From a virus, in the IMG/VR virus record IMGVR_UViG_3300006332_000043, positions 1 to 23,574 of that record: a stretch of DNA of 23,574 bases. One strand, 5' to 3'. The translations under genes were made by a program, and so were the position numbers. The notes under the pieces were generated by a model. That model made no database searches, had not been told where the DNA came from, and was given only the letters and a program-made list of their open reading frames with translations. Below are positions 19,240 through 23,574 of this stretch, piece by piece; position 1 is the stretch's first letter, and each line of letters starts with the position of its first letter.

Positions 19240-19491
19240 ATGCCTACAAATGTTACTCGAAGTGATGCTGCGCAAAGCTCTCCAAGTTTTGCTGAACAGA
19301 TGGTTGCCAAACTGCAGGGCGAAGTACTTGCAGGGTCTGGCGGCGTTCGCTCAACGACTGTCGACGGCGTCAGCGTCGAAACGAACCGCAGTGAAATGCT
19401 GCGCGAACTCAGATACTGGCAGAAAGTTGTCGCGAGAGAAAAGAATACGCAGCCGCTTTCCTTAAATGTGGATCTCTCTGATGGCCCGTGA
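19240..19491 (+). CDS. gpW-like head-tail joining protein
   Basis: This 83-residue protein fits the small lambda gpW-type joiner by size, position and pattern. A helical N-terminus with SFAEQMVAKLQGEVL is followed by a short hairpin (RSTTVDGVSVETNRSE) and a helix (MLRELRYWQKVVAREKN), close to the YxxxxVTxxSLxDLRREIxYW form. gpW plugs the portal vertex after DNA packaging and links head to tail. The gene lies directly before the portal, as in lambda, and overlaps it. Only a weak AGG precedes the ATG. Family membership is by pattern and position, so moderate confidence. Confidence 0.7.
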   Translation: MPTNVTRSDAAQSSPSFAEQMVAKLQGEVLAGSGGVRSTTVDGVSVETNRSEMLRELRYWQKVVAREKNTQPLSLNVDLSDGP

Positions 19492-20872
19492 AACAAACTT
19501 GAGTTACGACGCGAGCGTATCAAGTCAAAAACGTCGATCCCCGTCGTCGCGACTTAAAAGCGTTGATCAGATTCTCTCGCCAACGCGAAGAAAGCAACTG
19601 GTCAGTAACGCGAGAGATCTGCAGCAGAACTTTTCCATCTGCGCGTGGGCAATTCGCAGGCATCTGGATTATGTCACGCGTTTTACCTTTGAGCCGGATA
19701 CCGGCGATACGGGTCTTGATCGTGAGCTACAGTCAATCGTCGAATGGTATTCCAGGCCGGAAAACTGTGATGTCACTGGCCGGCATTCACTCGCCAGGCT
19801 CATGCGGCTGGCCGAGGAACGACGCACCGTGGATGGCGATATCTTCTTAGTGAAGATGAAAAGTGGACATCTTCAGCCAATTGAAAGTGACCGTGTCCGA
19901 AATCCTGACAAGATCTCACAAAAAGACACGTGGGTACATGGTTTAAAACTCAACCGAGCCGGCAAAACAGTACGCGTTGGCGTCTGGGGTCGCGACGGTT
20001 CAGGTGGTTACCAGTTTCAGCGGACCGTCAACGCTCGCTCGGTCCTGCAACTGGCATATTTTGAGCGGTTTGATCAGGTACGTGGCGTATCGCCACTGGC
20101 AAGTGCGATTAACACGTATCGAGATTTGTACGAAGGTTTTGATTATGCGCTAGCCAAGCTCAAGATCTCTCAGATGTTTGGGCTTGTGCTATCCCGCGAA
20201 GGCTCTGAAGCCTGGGGCGATGTGACGGCCGATGGAGACGGCACTGGCTATAAGGTCGATTTCGGTAAAGGGCCGGTCATGCTCGATCTCGATCCAGGCG
20301 ACAAAGCTGAGATTATTGAAAGTAAGAATCCGTCGAACGAATTCCAGACGTTTACTCAGCAGATGATCGGGATCGCACTTAAAAGTCTCGATCTACCTTA
20401 TTCATTTTTCAGCGAAGACTTCACCAACTTCTTTGGATCACGGTCAGCTTTCATTCATTACGAAAAAGCGGCTAAGCGTAAACGAAAAGATCTGGCAGAT
20501 ATGCTCGACAAAATAACCGCCTGGCGGCTGCGGTTATTTGTGGCCGATGGCACGCTGCGTCTGCCTCGCGGCATGAACGTCGGTAGTCTGCGCTGGAGCT
20601 GGATCAGCGACGGCACACCTTGGTGGAATCCGATGCAGGAAATCACCGCTGATATTGCTGCCATCAACGCCGGTTTGAAAACACGCACACAAATCGTTCG
20701 TGAACGTCACGGTAAAGATTTCAAAGACATCGTCGACACACTAGCCGATGAGCAGGCGTACATGAACGAGCGGGGTGTCGCGATGGATTCCAGTGGAATC
20801 GTGACCCCCATTAGCGATGAAATTCTAGAGCGTGAAGCAGCACGCGAAGCACTTGAAACGGATGAGGACTAA
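19481..20872 (+). CDS. Phage portal protein, lambda B type
   Basis: This 463-residue portal protein forms the dodecameric ring at the unique capsid vertex through which DNA passes. Recognisable stretches are RRKQLVSNARDLQQN, then ICAWAIRRHLDYVTR..F.PDTGD, LARLMRLAEERRTVDGDIFL and HVQPIESDRVR-like text (HLQPIESDRVRNP). Later come VLQLAYFERFDQVRGVSPLA, YEGFDYALAKLKISQMFGLV and LDLDPGDKAEIIESKNPSNEF. These are the standard order of lambda-type portals. The ATG at 19481 overlaps the end of the gpW-like gene by 11 bases; an in-frame ATG at 19466 is an alternative start. The C-terminus is acidic. Confidence 0.95.
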   Translation: MARETNLSYDASVSSQKRRSPSSRLKSVDQILSPTRRKQLVSNARDLQQNFSICAWAIRRHLDYVTRFTFEPDTGDTGLDRELQSIVEWYSRPENCDVTGRHSLARLMRLAEERRTVDGDIFLVKMKSGHLQPIESDRVRNPDKISQKDTWVHGLKLNRAGKTVRVGVWGRDGSGGYQFQRTVNARSVLQLAYFERFDQVRGVSPLASAINTYRDLYEGFDYALAKLKISQMFGLVLSREGSEAWGDVTADGDGTGYKVDFGKGPVMLDLDPGDKAEIIESKNPSNEFQTFTQQMIGIALKSLDLPYSFFSEDFTNFFGSRSAFIHYEKAAKRKRKDLADMLDKITAWRLRLFVADGTLRLPRGMNVGSLRWSWISDGTPWWNPMQEITADIAAINAGLKTRTQIVRERHGKDFKDIVDTLADEQAYMNERGVAMDSSGIVTPISDEILEREAAREALETDED

Positions 20873-20876
20873 CCAA

Positions 20877-21989
20877 ATGGAACAACAAAACGTACCTGAA
20901 AAGGCGTTTACGCTCGCTACGAGCGACATCGAAATTACAGAGAGTGCCGACGAGAGTAGTGCAGCAACGCTCTACGACGTGCGGCTGCTGGCACGTAGCA
21001 GTGGATCAATCGAACACTGGTACTGGGGCAACCAGACGATTCACGACATGGACGGCATGCGTGTGGCCGAGAAAATTCCAATCGATTTTAATCACGACGT
21101 TGGAGAGGTCATCGGATACCTCGATTCATTCCAGGTCGAAAAAGAAGGACTCGTGGCTCGCGGCAAACTTGTCAGCTTTAGTGACGATGACCGCGCTGCA
21201 GAGGTCGCAAAAAAAAGCCGTGCCGGTATTCCGTGGCAGGCATCGATCAATTTCGGCGGTGACGGTATCTCCGTTGAGCGGATTTCCACAGAGGGCGAGT
21301 TCACGGTCAACAACCGCAAGTTCACCGGAGATGCGACGGTGATCAGGCAGTGGCCGCTGCGCGGTGTTGCCGTGACCCCCTACGGAGCAGACGAAAACAC
21401 CGACTCTATCGTTTTAACAAATCAAGGTGAACGCGTTATTAATCTCAAGGAGACAAATATGTCTGACGACCAAAACACAAACGAAGAACTTCAGGAAGTC
21501 GCTCAAAGCGAACTTGAGACGGTAGATGAGCTGGAAACAGACGCTGCCGAGGAAGCTCAGGCCGATGAGCAGCAGGTCGATGAGGTCTGTGAAAGTGATG
21601 ACGCCACCGAGCAGGACATCGAAGCCGCAGAGCCGGCTCTGGAAGCTGCCGCACTGAGTGCTGATGACGGACGCCGGTATATCGAGCTGTTTGGTGAGAT
21701 CGGAGCTGTGTGGTTCATCGACGGCAAATCGATTGCTGAATGCTACGCACTGAGCCTCGCTGAAATGACTGAGCTGGTTGCCGAGCTGACTGACGAAAAC
21801 GAAAAACTTCGTCAGGCTGTGACCGCTGACGCTGAGTCGAAGCCCCTTGCGTTTTCTGCTGCTGAAGATGCCGAGGTTCGTGACGCACGAGACCGTGCAG
21901 AACGCTTCAAGAAAAACGGCGTTTCAAATGATCTGGTAGCCCACCTGGCTGGCCGGATTGAAAAACAGCTCGAAACCAAATCCCTGTAG
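20877..21989 (+). CDS. Prohead protease with C-terminal scaffold domain
   Basis: This 370-residue protein starts at an ATG with GAGGA about 8 bases upstream. The N-terminal ~190 residues match HK97-type prohead proteases: IPIDFNHDVGEVIGYLDSFQ with the likely catalytic His (H73), then GLVARGKLVSFSDDD, SRAGIPWQASINFGG with the likely Ser (S123), and WPLRGVAVTPYGADEN. After M195 the sequence changes to a very acidic, helical, Glu/Ala-rich region typical of capsid scaffolds, ending in coiled-coil-like KNGVSNDLVAHLAGRIE. The enzyme matures the prohead by cutting scaffold and itself. An internal ribosome-binding site at the junction allows separate scaffold production. Confidence 0.9.
   Translation: MEQQNVPEKAFTLATSDIEITESADESSAATLYDVRLLARSSGSIEHWYWGNQTIHDMDGMRVAEKIPIDFNHDVGEVIGYLDSFQVEKEGLVARGKLVSFSDDDRAAEVAKKSRAGIPWQASINFGGDGISVERISTEGEFTVNNRKFTGDATVIRQWPLRGVAVTPYGADENTDSIVLTNQGERVINLKETNMSDDQNTNEELQEVAQSELETVDELETDAAEEAQADEQQVDEVCESDDATEQDIEAAEPALEAAALSADDGRRYIELFGEIGAVWFIDGKSIAECYALSLAEMTELVAELTDENEKLRQAVTADAESKPLAFSAAEDAEVRDARDRAERFKKNGVSNDLVAHLAGRIEKQLETKSL
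21459..21989 (+). CDS. Nested in-frame scaffold protein
   Basis: Inside the protease gene, in the same frame, AAGGAG (21447-21452) lies 6 bases before an ATG encoding MSDDQNTNEELQEVAQ. Translation here would give a 176-residue acidic, Glu/Ala-rich coiled-coil protein with the properties of a capsid scaffold. This is the arrangement of lambda C/Nu3, where the scaffold starts within the protease gene. The abundance ratio would be set by the two ribosome-binding sites. It is inferred from sequence alone and not independent of the parent gene. Confidence 0.7.
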   Translation: MSDDQNTNEELQEVAQSELETVDELETDAAEEAQADEQQVDEVCESDDATEQDIEAAEPALEAAALSADDGRRYIELFGEIGAVWFIDGKSIAECYALSLAEMTELVAELTDENEKLRQAVTADAESKPLAFSAAEDAEVRDARDRAERFKKNGVSNDLVAHLAGRIEKQLETKSL

Positions 21990-22023
21990 AAACACCCTTC
22001 CCTCCCGATAAGGAACTTTAAAA

Positions 22024-22941
22024 ATGGCTGACGATTATTATACAAGTGCACAACTGATTCAGTTCAACGAATCAGACCTTGAATTTGATGTGAGCGACGT
22101 GCTTAACGACGCTCCGGTTCTTGCTGCCCTGAGCGCATTTAGCGTGCCAGGTACGCAATTACTCTATATGAAGCAAACTGCAGCGCCGGCTAGTAATTTC
22201 CGACTTCTCAATGACGGCGTGGATAACGACGTGGCGACATACACCCAGGTCAGTGTTGATCTCGCCATTGCCGATGCGAGTTTTAACATCGATATTGCTG
22301 CCGCTGAAGGCTATCGCCTTGGCGCTGCTGCTTTCATCGCACTGCAAATGAGAAATCACATGCAGTCCATGATGGCATCAATCGAGGACGAAATTATCAA
22401 CGGTGGTCACACCAACGGGTTTGCATCACTCTCTGATGAACTTGATGCTGTTGCTGACGAAACCGTCATCTCAGCCGGCGGTACAACCGCTGACACAGGA
22501 TCGTCTGTATATCTCATCCGCAGTGGATTCAACGATACACAGGTTGCCTGGGGCAATGAAGGCGTGATCGAAGCCAAGGATACGACCATCGTGCGAACCA
22601 GCGGTTCAACGACTGGTACATTCCCTAGCTACTACACCGCCGTCACCGGCTACTGTGGTTTGATCTACGGTAGCAGCTACTCTGCCGGTCGTATCGCAAA
22701 CATTACCGAAGATTCCGGTAAAGGTTTGACCGATGCACTGATCGCTGAAGCACTGAGCAAATTCCCAGCCGGCCGTGGGCCGAACATGCTGGCGATGAAT
22801 CGTCGCTCACTGTTCCAACTGCAGAATTCGCGTACAGCCACCAATGCCACCGGCGCTCCAGCACCGTATCCGGCAGAGGCTTTCGGCGTGCCGATTATCG
22901 TCACTGATCAGATCTCATCAACTGAGGCACTGATTAGCTAA
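22024..22941 (+). CDS. Major capsid protein (HK97 fold)
   Basis: This 305-residue protein is the probable coat subunit. Patterns that fit phage major capsid proteins are DVLNDAPVLAALSAF (26-40), MKQTAAPASNFRLLNDG (49-65) and VSVDLAIADASFNIDIAAAEGY (77-98), a stretch typical of coat proteins of the gp7/P22-like type. Further on are SIEDEIINGG (118-127) and AYRLG/ALSKFPAGRGPNMLAMNRRSLFQLQ in the C-terminal half. It ends with EAFGVPIIVTDQI, a usual capsid C-terminal motif. AAGGAA lies about 8 bases before the ATG. It follows the protease/scaffold and precedes connector genes, the canonical head order. Confidence 0.9.
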   Translation: MADDYYTSAQLIQFNESDLEFDVSDVLNDAPVLAALSAFSVPGTQLLYMKQTAAPASNFRLLNDGVDNDVATYTQVSVDLAIADASFNIDIAAAEGYRLGAAAFIALQMRNHMQSMMASIEDEIINGGHTNGFASLSDELDAVADETVISAGGTTADTGSSVYLIRSGFNDTQVAWGNEGVIEAKDTTIVRTSGSTTGTFPSYYTAVTGYCGLIYGSSYSAGRIANITEDSGKGLTDALIAEALSKFPAGRGPNMLAMNRRSLFQLQNSRTATNATGAPAPYPAEAFGVPIIVTDQISSTEALIS

Positions 22942-23307
22942 ATGTCACTAGCCACGCACATCAGCTCGAACTTTAAAACGCTTCAGACCGCCGCCGGCGT
23001 AGAGATACGCTACACGCGCGGCGAGAGAAGTGTTTTGGTACGAGCCGTGCCTGGTGAAACGAATTTCGTCAGAAGCGATGGCGAAGGGTACATGGAAAGT
23101 TCAATTAGCCGGGACTTTATGTTTCCGGCCGATGATCTTGTCATTGGCGGTACTCCTGTACTTCCAGAGCGTGGAGATGTGATTACCGAGACGGTCGGCG
23201 GCGTGGAAACCACACGTCCAGTGACGCCGGCCGCCGGTGATCGCGTTTTCCGTTATTGCGACCCTTACCACCAGGTGCTTCGTGTTCACACTCGGGAGAC
23301 TGCTTAG
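22942..23307 (+). CDS. Head-tail connector-like protein
   Basis: This 121-residue protein starts immediately after the capsid stop (TAAATG), so translation is coupled. It has an ordered pattern of GVEIRYTRGERSVLVRAVPGETNF, then RDFMFPADDLVIGG, LPERGDVITET and a late VFRYCDPYHQVLRVHTRET. The layout IRYxRG...PGET...DFxxxADDL...P..GD.I...RYxD is one I associate with head-tail adaptor or completion proteins in phages of this sort. The exact family is not certain. Position just after the capsid and before another small structural gene supports a head-completion role. Confidence 0.72.
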   Translation: MSLATHISSNFKTLQTAAGVEIRYTRGERSVLVRAVPGETNFVRSDGEGYMESSISRDFMFPADDLVIGGTPVLPERGDVITETVGGVETTRPVTPAAGDRVFRYCDPYHQVLRVHTRETA

Positions 23308-23574
23308 TGTCAAACTCGCAGCTCACCCAGGTTGTTGACGCGGCCGTTACGCACCTGACAGCTCAATCGCTCTCACAAACGTTCTCTGTTAGCAGAACCT
23401 ATCTGCCTGACTTTGAGCGTGAAGAGTTATCGAGTGCGGAGATCACGATTTACCCAACGGCTGAACAGTTAACCGTCATCGCACGCGGTGAAAACCAACA
23501 CGTTTTTACGCTCGCGATGGTGATTCGGATTCCGGTTACGCCGGCCGAAGACCCGGACATTTCAAGCTCGCTGA
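23307..23574 (+). CDS. Head-tail/tail completion-like protein, cut by the window edge
   Basis: The frame starts at a GTG that overlaps the preceding stop by one base (TAGTG). It stays open to the right edge, so the C-terminus is missing. The visible 89 residues begin MSNSQLTQVVDAAVTHLTAQ and continue with SVSRTYLPDFEREELSSAEI, TIYPTAEQ and FTLAMVIRIPVTPAED. The order of an N-terminal helix, a YLPDF-E-LS link and strands resembles small tail-terminator or head-tail joining proteins. There is no clear Shine-Dalgarno, as expected for a coupled start. Function is inferred from place and pattern. Confidence 0.7.
   Translation, partial: MSNSQLTQVVDAAVTHLTAQSLSQTFSVSRTYLPDFEREELSSAEITIYPTAEQLTVIARGENQHVFTLAMVIRIPVTPAEDPDISSSL

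Noticed and set aside
1-23574. Diversity-generating retroelement, toxin-antitoxin pair or insertion sequence
   Set aside because: I looked for reverse transcriptase, template/variable repeats, toxin-antitoxin gene pairs and transposase motifs and saw none.

Overview
The window is part of the genome of a temperate, tailed, double-stranded DNA phage with lambda-like head genes. It contains a tyrosine integrase beside a fragment of a bacterial initiator tRNA, a RecT/RuvC/replication-organiser cluster, a GpA-type large terminase and an HK97-type head module. The host cannot be named with certainty. The style of the integrase, the small head-tail proteins, the beta-helix fibre ending in a DIGADEY-type motif and a sulfotransferase all suggest a marine, Planctomycetota-like bacterium. 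That is an impression from remembered families, not a search result.

Layout. (1) 1-2745, rightward and visibly AT-rich: a tandem-repeat array at the window edge, then an accessory operon of a possible small membrane protein, a tail-anchored protein, the antirestriction protein ArdA, a GP88-like cysteine protein and an unknown protein, closed by a clear terminator. (2) 2746-3125, non-coding: it sits between two converging transcription units and holds a 36-bp near-perfect palindrome with four TGTACA boxes. (3) 3126-9528, leftward: virion proteins including a repeat-rich fibre/spike, the GpA-type terminase and a zinc-ribbon/AT-hook protein. (4) 9545-15239, leftward early operon of tightly packed, often ATGA-overlapping genes: excisionase-like HTH, winged-helix proteins, DUF3310, RecT, replisome organiser, RuvC-like resolvase, SNase-like nuclease, sulfotransferase and a CsrA-like protein. 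A terminator lies just before the SD of region 3. (5) 15411-15979, control and attachment region: a small helical protein, then a candidate attP with TTACGGAT direct repeats flanking the 5' half of tRNA-fMet. (6) 16001-18969, rightward: integrase and three unknown genes. (7) 18974-23574, rightward: an array of about 40-bp periodic repeats, then a gpW-like joiner, portal, protease with a nested scaffold, major capsid protein and head-tail connectors, running off the right edge.

How it fits together. Both arms of the attachment site lie together beside int, so the sequence looks like the free (circular or permuted) phage form rather than an integrated prophage. In a prophage opened at this attP, int and the head operon would start at one end and the excisionase-like gene with the leftward early operon would lie at the other. 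The tail, lysis and repressor genes are not in the window and would lie beyond its edges. The large terminase is separated from the portal operon by about 14 kb and is on the opposite strand, which is unusual for a lambda-type head module.
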